From Bacillota bacterium (GTDB lineage: Bacteria > Bacillota > Clostridia > Christensenellales > UMGS416): 14,222 nucleotides of DNA. Within the stretch, counting starts at the first letter, position 1. The number at the start of each line of letters is the position of its first letter. Of this stretch, positions 1-7,736 are shown piece after piece. Under the pieces are notes generated by a model that saw nothing but the letters and a program-made list of their open reading frames with translations, did no database searches and was not told where the DNA came from. The stretch is from the NCBI GenBank assembly GCA_023428265.1, contig JAEYYW010000094.1, positions 1 through 14,222 of the forward strand, read 5' to 3'. The position numbers were made by a program, and so were the translations under genes.

Positions 1-1502
1 CCATACGCACCGCCTAAACTCGCCTCCACATAACTTCCGATCTGGCTTCCGAGCTGAGAGGCTCCAAAGCCAGTATCCAATACTCGGATTCGAACGACAG
101 CCGAGTTGGCCAACCGGGTAACTCGTGTCACTATGACCGTGGGAGCCCGCCAGCGCCTAATTGTGAATACCACACCTGCTTTATATGGGCTGACCTGCCC
201 GGCCCCGTCTGTCGTCTTAGCGCGGATGGTCGTGACGCGGTTGGCTTTCACGTTCTCAGCGGTTAGGTCCCCGACGGTATAGTTGATTACCGCATAATTC
301 TCTGCTACGGTGTTGCTCAGCGGCAACCCGAGTTGTGTACCATCCTCCAGCTCCACCACATAAGTCATTGGCATGACTGTGCCGTCCTGCTTATGGGTGT
401 TGTACATCCCAGGTGATGGTCGGTCCACCCTAATGGTGATGGCCTCTCCTTCGTATGGATCTGCCTTGCTGGGCATGAGCGATAAGGGCGCTCCTGGCGT
501 GATGCGGTAATCGATTGTGAATGCCGCCGATGTGGCCCACGCAGAATAGTACGGTGTGCCGCCGTAATTCGGCGTCTTGGCCCTGATCCTGATTTTGCAC
601 TGGGTGTTGAGGTAATACTGGGCCGGCTGAAGGGCCAGCTTTGTGCGCAGGTTTGCGGCCTGCTGCGACACGCCTGCCGCCGTGGTGATCCTAGCGCTGT
701 TGTCTTGGGTCACGCCATCGCCCCAGGACGAGCCGTTGTTATATGAGATCTGCATCTCATACATCATCTGAGCTGATGTGAAATACCCGGCGCTGTCACT
801 GCTGTCTGACCAGTCAAATGTCTTTTCGTCGGTGGTCACAGTGCCGATGCTGGTGATGGTTGGTGTGGTCGGAGCCGGAGCGGGGTCGTGCCATGTGATC
901 TCGATTGCCGGCTCTTGGGAAGCCGAGCCCTCAATGCCATAGAACCGCGCTACTCGCCCTGTTCCGGTGTAAAGACAGAGGCATTTTCCAGCGATTACGG
1001 CCTCTGCCATGGCGATCGGCAGCGTCACCCATACGGTTTGCCCCTTTGTCATGGCCGGGCTGGTCGTTCCACTGCCGACTACCTGGCCATCAGGTGACTT
1101 TGCGCCTGCCGCCGGCACGCTGGTCAGGTTGGTCGCATAGACGGTTGTGGTGACGCCCGACGAGCTGCCCGGCGAGTCGCTGTAGCGGGTGAGGCGGAGC
1201 CGCACAGAGTCGATGATTTTTCCCGCTAACTCTGACGGATTTGCAAAAACTGGGTTTCCACTGCCATCAACACCAACTTGCCGTCTGAATGCACCCATTG
1301 TGCCGTAAAACGGACCATCATACAAGTTGATTGAGTCGCCTGAAATTTCATAATCTATCCAGACCTCTCGCACATATCTGCCTTGGCCGAGGCCAGTGTC
1401 AGATGCCCATACATCAATAGCTGCCGGATTCGGCCATGACCCTTGTTTGGTGCCGTCATTGTAGCTTCTGCTTGCTCCAGCATTATAAGTCGATACGGCC
1501 AT
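1..1502 (-). CDS. Receptor-binding / tail-fibre-like structural protein, partial (C-terminus beyond window)
   Basis: The minus-strand frame is open from an ATG at 1502 to the left edge, giving 500 residues with no stop, so the C-terminus is missing. The start is firm: TAAGGAGG (1507-1514) lies 4 bases upstream and overlaps the stop of the tail-tip gene. Residues 1-205 look like a DNRLRE-type beta-sandwich, with an SVRLRLTRYSDSPG strand near 99-112 and a WVTLPIAMAEAVIAG segment near 158-172. A Pro-rich linker at about 207-216 follows (PAPAPTTPT). Residues 217-335 and 336-450 look like fibronectin-III/Ig-like beta domains. From about 451 (RAPTVIVTRVTR) the pattern resembles DUF859-like phage minor structural proteins. 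Inferred role: surface-exposed tail-tip or fibre protein that binds the host envelope, consistent with its place directly after Dit and Tal. No enzymatic motif is visible. Domain names are from eye recognition only. Confidence 0.75.
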   Translation of the reverse strand, partial: MAVSTYNAGASRSYNDGTKQGSWPNPAAIDVWASDTGLGQGRYVREVWIDYEISGDSINLYDGPFYGTMGAFRRQVGVDGSGNPVFANPSELAGKIIDSVRLRLTRYSDSPGSSSGVTTTVYATNLTSVPAAGAKSPDGQVVGSGTTSPAMTKGQTVWVTLPIAMAEAVIAGKCLCLYTGTGRVARFYGIEGSASQEPAIEITWHDPAPAPTTPTITSIGTVTTDEKTFDWSDSSDSAGYFTSAQMMYEMQISYNNGSSWGDGVTQDNSARITTAAGVSQQAANLRTKLALQPAQYYLNTQCKIRIRAKTPNYGGTPYYSAWATSAAFTIDYRITPGAPLSLMPSKADPYEGEAITIRVDRPSPGMYNTHKQDGTVMPMTYVVELEDGTQLGLPLSNTVAENYAVINYTVGDLTAENVKANRVTTIRAKTTDGAGQVSPYKAGVVFTIRRWRAPTVIVTRVTRLANSAVVRIRVLDTGFGASQLGSQIGSYVEASLGGAY

Positions 1503-1511
1503 ATAACCTCC

Positions 1512-3227
1512 TTACTCCAAAGCCCTTGGGAACATACCAATTCCATGCCGGTGGCCGCCTAGCGTGGTCCAGCGCTGCACAGCGTAATCACCCAGCTTCA
1601 GTGTACCTTCATCAAGCGCGACGGCCAGATCTCCATCACTGTCATACATCCGTAAATACGGGATGTTGTTCTCGCCGATCCCCATCTCAAGGCGATGGGG
1701 CGCCGGGTCGGTAGGTGGATTTCCTGCCCGAAGGAATGCAAACGAACCGATAGCCGCCAGCACCTCAGTGGCTGTGATACCGTCGCCGGTCGCAAACGTG
1801 GTCCAGTTGAATTGCCCACCAGTCTTTGTGTTGGCCAGTGCGAGAATGCCGCCGCCCAGCTTCAAAGCCTTCGTGCCATCGGCTGATTCAAAGACAAAGT
1901 TCCCACTCGCATCGGTATAGCTGTGTGAATCTGTACTGAACAACTGCGTAGTTAATAAGTCAATCGCGTTCTTCAAGGCACTGCCTGAAGGCGGCGGGAT
2001 GACAGCCTGGCCAGCACGATCCCATGAACCGGAGCGGTCAAGCATGGACTGCTGAGCCTGCTTAATCTTTGACATCGCCGAGCTACTATTGGGAATAAAG
2101 TTGCCGAGAACAACCTTCCCATCAGTTGGGTTGATCAGGTTGATATCCAGCTCGATCACACGGGCTATTCCGATAATTGGCATCGGCGTCACGTTGTTGA
2201 TCGCGCGAACTGTATCCCCAAGCCGCACAGCGTCATGAGCATGCCCGGTCGCCTCCTCAAGGACAAGCACATCCAGCGAGTATGTGACCAATGGAGTTTT
2301 GCGCCTCTGCAGCTCCTCATATCCCAATCTGATCAGTTCCTGCGGATCGGTACAATCCTCAAACGTGGCATAATCAAAGATGTGCCGGCCTGTAGGCCCA
2401 TACGCCAGCCTGGCATCATCATCTCCGATCCACAATTGATCGAGCGGCTTATCAAGCGGATCACCGCTATCAATGCTCCATTCGATGTCAGCAATCGTCA
2501 GGCGGCGGCCATATGTCGGATCGCCACCTTCCTCCTGGGGGATCTCCACGCCTTTTCCGAGAGGGATTATTGCGGTGCAAAGGCTTTGCCTGTTTATAGT
2601 CTGTTTAACAGACGTCAGGTCCTTGCCGATCTCAAACCGCTTGCCTGTGTCTTGTCCGCGCCGGGAAAGAATATCCACATATCGCCCGGTTATGACTCCA
2701 CCGACGACGGTCAGTCGGAACCGAAGCTCACCACCCCATTTTGTAGCGATTGCCGTAAGTGCGGCCCTGACATTCGTCCGATAGAGCCGGATTGAGTTGA
2801 CGCCTAGATTATCGGCAAGACCCAGCTGCCACCGGGTGCCCAAGAGCGCTTGTGCGGCAGCGTCACCGGCTGTGGTATTGGTGGGCCGGACATCAAATAT
2901 CGGTTCACCAAGCAGTTCATAGCTAGTGTGCTCAGCGGCGGCTGTGATGGTGCTGGTGTCGGCATCGACGCGTTCCGGCGTTACGATGTTATACTCCTGC
3001 CAATAGCCGTCTCCATCTTGGAAGAGAATATTGCTGCCTTCTTTGACATAGACCGCATCCGGATGATCGCCCGGTACAGTCAGAGTCAGCTTGTCGTTAT
3101 ATCCACCATCTTCACGCGCCTGCTGCTGTTGGCGCAGGGCGGTAATCCGGCAGGTGTCTGGTAGATTGTTGGATAGCACAGCAACGACATGCTCATCCTT
3201 GTCCAGAACCAATGCTTGACGGATCAT
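1512..3227 (-). CDS. Tal-like tail tip protein (prophage endopeptidase tail / phage minor structural protein N-terminal family)
   Basis: This 571-residue protein follows Dit, the standard position of Tal (tail-associated lysin or hub) in Gram-positive siphophages. Residues 1 to about 375 match the conserved hub fold: an N-terminal beta region, SYELLGEPIFDVRP near 102, then a segment ending in the typical VRLGDTVRAIN and ARVIELDINLINP. These suggest the prophage endopeptidase tail family (PF06605 / TIGR01665 type). Residues from about 385 form a linker and then a Gly/Thr-rich beta section, likely a spike or the trimer that carries the fibre. The C-terminus holds HRHGIG followed by MFPRALE. I see no peptidase or muramidase catalytic signature, so cell-wall cleavage is not supported here. 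Its ATG overlaps the Dit stop (ATGA, 3224-3227). The upstream SD is weak (AGAGGC), so translational coupling is likely. Confidence 0.82.
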   Translation of the reverse strand: MIRQALVLDKDEHVVAVLSNNLPDTCRITALRQQQQAREDGGYNDKLTLTVPGDHPDAVYVKEGSNILFQDGDGYWQEYNIVTPERVDADTSTITAAAEHTSYELLGEPIFDVRPTNTTAGDAAAQALLGTRWQLGLADNLGVNSIRLYRTNVRAALTAIATKWGGELRFRLTVVGGVITGRYVDILSRRGQDTGKRFEIGKDLTSVKQTINRQSLCTAIIPLGKGVEIPQEEGGDPTYGRRLTIADIEWSIDSGDPLDKPLDQLWIGDDDARLAYGPTGRHIFDYATFEDCTDPQELIRLGYEELQRRKTPLVTYSLDVLVLEEATGHAHDAVRLGDTVRAINNVTPMPIIGIARVIELDINLINPTDGKVVLGNFIPNSSSAMSKIKQAQQSMLDRSGSWDRAGQAVIPPPSGSALKNAIDLLTTQLFSTDSHSYTDASGNFVFESADGTKALKLGGGILALANTKTGGQFNWTTFATGDGITATEVLAAIGSFAFLRAGNPPTDPAPHRLEMGIGENNIPYLRMYDSDGDLAVALDEGTLKLGDYAVQRWTTLGGHRHGIGMFPRALE

Positions 3228-3943
3228 AAATATTGCCTCTTATATATGATTTGGCCAGTCAGGCCGCTGGCGGGTGTGGTAAGGATCAGTTGCTCTCCGG
3301 GCGGGACACGGAAAAACTGACTATCCAGGCTAACGAGCGGCATCACGGATAGGCCGTTATGTGTGACCAGTCCCCGCGTCATATCAAAGACAATGATGTC
3401 GTCGGCAGCGAGAGCACCCTCGATGCGCACAAACTGCCCAGTGGAGATTAATTGAACCTGTAGGCTGTTTGTGGCTTCGGCAAGCTCGATTATGATCAAC
3501 GGAGCGAATGGCAGTGCCGATCCGTAATCCTGGGCAACATTGATGATGCCCGTGGTTTCCTCCACGTCCTCTCCATATGGCTGCGCGACAAACGAAAATG
3601 AAAACCGCCCCAGCGCGACCATATTATCAAGATCTACGTTGGACAAGACATAACCAGTCCAGGCGATGTCAGGCTGGTCCTCAAGGATCATCGATGTTGC
3701 CGATATCAACCAGAGGGCGATAGCCTGTGCTGTTTCCACCAGTGTCTTGCCGGTCATCGGTTCAAAATGGCATGTGATCTTATATTCCCGCTTGCCGATA
3801 TTCGGGTTTCCGAAGTCATATGTGCCAGGATAGCCCGGCACCGTAATCTCCCGAGGAGTCCGTGCCGGTAGCAGCGGGCGCTGCACACCGGACACGGTAA
3901 TGTTATAGTCAGTTGAGGGTGTCCCATTGAGCCAGATGATCAT
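3224..3943 (-). CDS. Distal tail protein (Dit; siphovirus tail component family)
   Basis: The protein has 239 residues, close to the usual size of Gram-positive phage Dit proteins. The N-terminal half has the family pattern: a short beta start (NGTPSTDYNITVSGVQRP), then PGYPGTYDFGNPNIGKREYKI near 37-57 leading into a belt-forming beta-sandwich. The C-terminal half (from about 120) carries galectin-like beta strands and ends with PPGEQLILTTPASGLTGQIIYKRQYL, typical of the Sipho_tail family (PF05709). In the particle, Dit hexamers connect the last tube ring to the Tal hub. The ATG overlaps the tape measure stop (ATGA, 3940-3943) and follows a GGAGGTG site inside the tape measure gene. It lies between tape measure and Tal, as expected. 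Confidence 0.88.
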   Translation of the reverse strand: MIIWLNGTPSTDYNITVSGVQRPLLPARTPREITVPGYPGTYDFGNPNIGKREYKITCHFEPMTGKTLVETAQAIALWLISATSMILEDQPDIAWTGYVLSNVDLDNMVALGRFSFSFVAQPYGEDVEETTGIINVAQDYGSALPFAPLIIIELAEATNSLQVQLISTGQFVRIEGALAADDIIVFDMTRGLVTHNGLSVMPLVSLDSQFFRVPPGEQLILTTPASGLTGQIIYKRQYL

Positions 3944-6552
3944 TTGAACCCACCTCCGCGCTCATCATCGGTCTGCAGTTGATGTAGCTGTTGGGCTACT
4001 CTGTAAATGTCAGCTTCCTCGCGGATATAGAAGTTGTTACCGGAGATCAGCGTGCCAGAGCCTCGTTCTTCACGCATGACGCTACGGACAATACCCTTCA
4101 GGTCATCCAATGCGCCAACAAACTCAGGGCGCTTTTCGCCGACGCCAATGACGGTCGGCTCATAGAAGATGCCGCCTCGGTCATACCAATCGATGTTGAG
4201 CTTCGGGACGCCTCTCAGACCAATGAATTTGGCGATATCGGCAGCGACGCCGGTCGTATCCCAGGTGATGCTGAAGTGTGGCATTTTGATCTTTGGAAAC
4301 TCGACCTTCAGGCCGGAAAAGAAGCCTTTGATCTTTTCAATAACACCGCTTATGAGCTCCTTGGCTTCATTAATCGGTTTTGACAGCATTTCCTTGATCT
4401 TTGCCCATGTGTCTTTCACCCAGTTCCAGACCTTTTCCAGCGGACCGCCGATGACCTCCCACACGTTTTTCACTGCTCCGGTGATGGCATCCCATGCACC
4501 CGTAAAGATGTTTTTGATACCGTTCCAAACGTTATCAAACATGGATTTAATGGCATCCCACGCACCCTGCCAGTCGCCCTTGAATATAGCAGTTATGAAA
4601 TCAATAAGCCCTTTCAGGATGCCGACAACGCTATCAATAACCGGTCTGAAGGCATCGAATGCTGTCATAACATTCTTCAGTGCCAAATCCACAAGCACCA
4701 TAAAAATATCAATCAACGGTGGGAGGATTTCTCCAAGAAGCACGTTGAGTAGATCGGCCAAAGGCGGCAAAAGTGTTGTGATAATGTCGAGGAAGATATC
4801 AACGATTGGCATGATTGCCGCAAGTAGTGTCGGAAGCAGTGCAATGATGGGCTTCAGAATCGCCATTAGCGGTGGGAGCAGAGACGTCACCAGGCTGGTT
4901 ATTACAGGTAGCAACGGCATAAATGCCTGTACAACCTGAAGGAGAACCTGGGTCAATAGGGGCATGACTTCAGCGACAATTGGCATCAGTGCTGGCATGA
5001 GTTGCTGGATAAGTACTGTGGCCACTTCAATCACGCTGCTCAAAAACGTTTGAAGCTGAGGCATTGCAGCTATCAAAGCGGCTGCGATTTGCTCAAATGA
5101 GTCCTGCCACAATGGCAACAGCATGTCCACAAACTGCATGATCATATCAAGCAGCGGCGGCAGCAGCTGTCCAAAGACATCCATAATAACCCCTGATACA
5201 GAGGTCAATAACTCAGATAAGAGCGGCATCTGGTCGGCTATTGCCGACACGACCTTGGTGATGAGCTCCACCATGGGGGGCATGATCGTATCAATCAGCG
5301 TGGACAATACAGCGATGATTGGGGGCAGTAGCGTGTTGGCCACGCTGATCAGAAGCCCGATAACGGGTGACAGCATGCTGATCAGCGGTGTCAGGAGCGC
5401 CATCATCGGGGGCAGGATGGCTTGGATCATTTCCGCAAACAACGGGATAAGCGGCTGCAGCGCTGTCATGACTTGGGTAATGATGTCCAGGATTGGCGGC
5501 AGCAATGTTTCCATGAGCGTCGCGGCGACTGGCATCAGCGTGTCTGCCAGCGAGGCCACGAAGCCGATCAGCTTGGTGGCTAGCGGCTCCAGCGACTCGA
5601 CCAGGCCCGGCAGCACCTCGCCGATCTTGGAGCCGAGCTTGTCGATGATCGGGACCAGCGTCGTGCCGATGGCGTTGATTAGGCCATCGAGCGCCCCAGA
5701 GGTGAGGAGCTTGTTGACGGTCTGAAGGATGGAGTTAAGCGCGGGCAGCAGTGCCGCGCCCAGCGTACCGGCTACGGCCTGGATGTTGTTCTGCAACAGC
5801 CGCTGCTGGTTGGCAAACCCGTCGCTCGTGCGGGCGAAGTCACCCTGGGCGTTGGCGCTGACGCTCATCAGGTAGTTATACCGCAGCGTGGCCTGCTCGG
5901 CCTGCGACATCTCCTTGTATGCCTTTTTGATGCCTTGTGACAGAGCATAGGCTTCGAGGTTGGCCACGCTCATATTGATGCCGAGCTGTTTCAAAGGCTC
6001 CGTTTCACCGGCAATGCCGGCTCGGATTTTATTGAAGGCATCGTCGACTTCCAGGTTGTAGAACGATGCGAAGTCGGCGGACAGGCCTGTAAGCGATTGG
6101 GACATGTCAAGCACGGCTTTATCGGACAGCTTCATGCTAGACAGCATCGCGCCCATGGTGCCGTTCATCTTCTTTGCCTGCAGCTCGTTCAGGCCAAACG
6201 CTTCGCTTGCGGTTTTACTCCAGGTGTTTATAGTTTCCGCATTGGCCTTGAACGTAGTATCGACGACGTTTTGCACCTCTGCGAGATTGCTTGCGTACTC
6301 AATACCTGTCTTTGCCAGCGTAACCAGCCCGGCGGCGGCGGCAGTTGCCGCCCCCGCCAAGGCTGTTCCGATGGCTTTGATTCCGGTGGCGATCCCGCTG
6401 GATACACGCCCCTTGATCTCAGAGGCGGTGTCCTGCCACTTTTTGCTGTGGCCGGTGATGTCCTGGTCAGCAGCCTTCCAATCCTTGTCCCACTTGCTGC
6501 TATCCAACACGAGCGTATATCCCAACGCGCCAAGATCAAGCGCTGCGGCCAT
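3940..6552 (-). CDS. Tape measure protein
   Basis: This is the longest gene in the window (870 residues) and lies directly after the tail chaperones, the canonical tape measure position. Residues 1-60 are amphipathic, and 55-85 form a hydrophobic Ala/Gly-rich stretch. Residues 86-265 hold conserved tape-measure sequence (NLAEVQNVVDTTF; LTGLSADFASFYNLEVDDAFNKI; GETEPLKQLGI). Residues 265-650 are extremely hydrophobic, with many LPPL/MPP elements. Residues 655-720 are Trp-rich (GDWQGAWDAI, NVWNGI, GAWDAI, KVWNWVKDTW). The C-terminus (VIGVGEKRPEF; NNFYIREEADIYRVAQQL) is typical of the family. No lytic transglycosylase or peptidase domain is seen. By the rule of about 0.15 nm per residue, the tail would be near 130 nm. 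The start is supported by AGGAGGTGA at 6560-6568, and it overlaps the preceding frame by 17 bases. GC content varies strongly along the gene. Confidence 0.93.
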   Translation of the reverse strand: MAAALDLGALGYTLVLDSSKWDKDWKAADQDITGHSKKWQDTASEIKGRVSSGIATGIKAIGTALAGAATAAAAGLVTLAKTGIEYASNLAEVQNVVDTTFKANAETINTWSKTASEAFGLNELQAKKMNGTMGAMLSSMKLSDKAVLDMSQSLTGLSADFASFYNLEVDDAFNKIRAGIAGETEPLKQLGINMSVANLEAYALSQGIKKAYKEMSQAEQATLRYNYLMSVSANAQGDFARTSDGFANQQRLLQNNIQAVAGTLGAALLPALNSILQTVNKLLTSGALDGLINAIGTTLVPIIDKLGSKIGEVLPGLVESLEPLATKLIGFVASLADTLMPVAATLMETLLPPILDIITQVMTALQPLIPLFAEMIQAILPPMMALLTPLISMLSPVIGLLISVANTLLPPIIAVLSTLIDTIMPPMVELITKVVSAIADQMPLLSELLTSVSGVIMDVFGQLLPPLLDMIMQFVDMLLPLWQDSFEQIAAALIAAMPQLQTFLSSVIEVATVLIQQLMPALMPIVAEVMPLLTQVLLQVVQAFMPLLPVITSLVTSLLPPLMAILKPIIALLPTLLAAIMPIVDIFLDIITTLLPPLADLLNVLLGEILPPLIDIFMVLVDLALKNVMTAFDAFRPVIDSVVGILKGLIDFITAIFKGDWQGAWDAIKSMFDNVWNGIKNIFTGAWDAITGAVKNVWEVIGGPLEKVWNWVKDTWAKIKEMLSKPINEAKELISGVIEKIKGFFSGLKVEFPKIKMPHFSITWDTTGVAADIAKFIGLRGVPKLNIDWYDRGGIFYEPTVIGVGEKRPEFVGALDDLKGIVRSVMREERGSGTLISGNNFYIREEADIYRVAQQLHQLQTDDERGGGFK

Positions 6553-6838
6553 CGGTCGTCACCTCCTCTTTTCGGTATCCGGGCAATTTCATAAGCCCGG
6601 CATAATCCGGCTCCGTGACCTGCAAACGCTCTGCGGTGCGTAAATACTCACGCCCCTCTGGCGAGGCCTGCATCTCCTCAATCCACGCTTCCTTGCGCAG
6701 CAACAGAAAGAGGTCATGCGGCAATCGCATGGCCTCCTTGAGCTGGATACTGGCATACCTTGAAACACGTCGGCAGTTGCGGATAAATATGGTTACCGGG
6801 TCGAGTGGAATTCCCTGCCCATCATCGCGTCCCGGCAC
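6536..6838 (-). CDS. Tail assembly chaperone, downstream (T-like) frame, probably expressed by -1 frameshift
   Basis: As a stand-alone frame this encodes 100 residues from a GTG at 6838 and is highly charged, with a helical segment (HDLFLLLRKEAWIEEMQASPEGREYL). It lies between the 109-residue chaperone gene and tape measure, where lambda-like phages carry the T part of the G/GT chaperone pair. The GTG has no purine-rich Shine-Dalgarno upstream (the preceding bases are ACCCTCCCCAGC), unlike nearly all neighbours. The same frame stays open upstream into the 109-residue gene as far as a TGA at 6938-6940, and it is in the -1 phase relative to that gene. A shift at the CCT codon (6856-6858) would give a fusion of about 214 residues. 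Role by analogy: binds tape measure and recruits tube protein, and is absent from virions. Independent initiation at GTG cannot be excluded. Confidence 0.75.
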   Translation of the reverse strand: MPGRDDGQGIPLDPVTIFIRNCRRVSRYASIQLKEAMRLPHDLFLLLRKEAWIEEMQASPEGREYLRTAERLQVTEPDYAGLMKLPGYRKEEVTTDGRSA

Positions 6839-6859
6839 GCTGGGGAGGGTTAGGAAGGG
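6813..6859 (-). promoter_or_regulatory. Candidate programmed -1 ribosomal frameshift site with downstream RNA structure
   Basis: Reading the minus strand, the best slip point before the stop of the upstream chaperone is GAC CCT TCC TAA (6861-6850). tRNA-Pro on CCT can re-pair with CCC in the -1 frame. TCC to TTC would mismatch at the middle base, so this is not a classical X XXY YYZ heptamer. Three bases after it, C6849-C6843 (CCCTCCC) can pair with GGG-C-AGGG (6820-6813, one bulged C). Inside this, GCGT (6840-6837) can pair with ACGC (6830-6827) around a six-base loop. The structure would also bury the GTG at 6838. The -1 frame is open between TGA 6938-6940 and the downstream gene. The site is inferred; the open frame and the pairing are directly visible. 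Confidence 0.55.
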
Positions 6860-7179
6860 TCTGTAGAAATTTCCTGGATGATGCTGGTATATTCCCGAAT
6901 CACGATCATGCGCACGTTGATCGGCATGGCCACGATTTCAGGGGAGCCTGGGGCAAACTTGATGTTGTCGGTATTGTTGCTGAGGATCTCGGCGACCAGC
7001 TCCGCCGTCTTGGGCATAACCGTAGGGAGATCTGCCTGTTTCCCCTCCAGCACCTTGACAGTGTCGTTAATTTTCAGCACCATTTCCTCGGTCGGCTTCT
7101 TGACATGGATTGTGATGTCTCCGGACACTACGTCCCACGTCTCTTCCATCAGCACATTGAGGTTTAGCCCTTTTTTCAT
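6850..7179 (-). CDS. Tail assembly chaperone (lambda gpG-like)
   Basis: This is a 109-residue acidic protein encoded between the tail tube gene and tape measure, the usual place of the first tail assembly chaperone in siphophages. The sequence (MKKGLNLNVLMEETWDVV, then IHVKKPTEEMVLKINDTVKVLEG) is a beta-rich start followed by a helical half ending IREYTSIIQEISTDPS. I recognise it mainly from position, size and relation to the next frame rather than from a strong motif. The ATG follows ATGAGGTGAA (7185-7194), which overlaps the stop of the tube gene. Its TAA (6850-6852) directly follows the proposed shift site, so most ribosomes would stop to give the short chaperone and a minority would make the long form. 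The short protein is expected to coat tape measure before tube polymerisation. Confidence 0.78.
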   Translation of the reverse strand: MKKGLNLNVLMEETWDVVSGDITIHVKKPTEEMVLKINDTVKVLEGKQADLPTVMPKTAELVAEILSNNTDNIKFAPGSPEIVAMPINVRMIVIREYTSIIQEISTDPS

Positions 7180-7190
7180 GCTACTTCACC

Positions 7191-7736
7191 TCATGCCACG
7201 GCGGCGTACTGGTCTCGGATCTCCACCAGCGTGCCGTCGGTCTGGGAAAGGGCCTTGAACTCGGCGTCCACGACCGTTTCCTTGGCCGGATCGAATTTCA
7301 GTGTGAAGCCGTTGCCAGCGGTGCCCACCAGCGTGACGCGAAGCTTGAAACCGGTATCCTTGGTATGCACAAACCGGATTGCATAGGCCTTGAGCTTCTT
7401 GGCCCCGCCGATTTTCAGCACGGATTCCTTCTTTGTGGCGTCGTCGGTGAGAACACCGGGGCAGAACTTGGCCAGCGTGCCCATGAACCAGGTGAGTATA
7501 CCGCTTTTGAACGTGACCTCCTCCTTTGTGATGGACCGCATGATGGTCTCGTTCTTATCGTCGGTGACCTCATACTCGCTGGGCTTATAGCTCACCTCCG
7601 CACCGCCCTTGATGCGGCCAACCTTGTTGGTGTCGGCTTCGAAAGCAGCGTCTTCCGGGATGGCATCATCGTATTCGGCAATGAAAAGATCGCCGGAGCC
7701 GAGGATGATGTTGTTGATGTTCATAACGTCAGGCAT
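7191..7736 (-). CDS. Major tail tube protein
   Basis: The protein has 181 residues and is encoded just after the neck genes and before the chaperone pair, the canonical place of the tail tube subunit. It starts MPDVMNINNIILGSGDLFIAEYD, followed by an acidic linker (IPEDAAFEADTNKVGRIKGGAEVSY). The central part has alternating strands typical of tube proteins (YEVTDDKNETIMRSITKEEVTFKSGI), and the C-terminal half is beta-rich (FKLRVTLVGTAGNGFTLKFDP). No extra Ig-like C-terminal domain is present. The protein should polymerise as hexameric rings around tape measure. The start is supported by GGAGGTATAAGG upstream, and the gene overlaps the preceding stop by 8 bases. Family membership comes from context and size; I see no diagnostic motif. 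Confidence 0.8.
   Translation of the reverse strand: MPDVMNINNIILGSGDLFIAEYDDAIPEDAAFEADTNKVGRIKGGAEVSYKPSEYEVTDDKNETIMRSITKEEVTFKSGILTWFMGTLAKFCPGVLTDDATKKESVLKIGGAKKLKAYAIRFVHTKDTGFKLRVTLVGTAGNGFTLKFDPAKETVVDAEFKALSQTDGTLVEIRDQYAAVA

Noticed and set aside
2235..2795. Plus-strand 186-codon frame opposite the Tal gene
   Set aside because: It is fully antisense to a well-supported structural gene, with no recognisable domain and no upstream Shine-Dalgarno.
5123..5725. Plus-strand 200-codon frame inside the tape measure gene, Ser/Ile/Met-rich
   Set aside because: It is a shadow of the repetitive hydrophobic tape measure codons; the low-complexity protein is explained by the antisense reading of the Leu/Pro/Ile repeats.
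6853..6859. CCCTTCC as a classical X XXY YYZ slippery heptamer
   Set aside because: The A-site codon would mismatch at its middle base after a -1 slip, so it is kept only as a P-site slip candidate, not as a canonical heptamer.
6615..6866. Plus-strand frame overlapping the chaperone region
   Set aside because: It is antisense to the T-like chaperone frame, without a start signal; the minus-strand reading is supported by gene order and the frameshift geometry.
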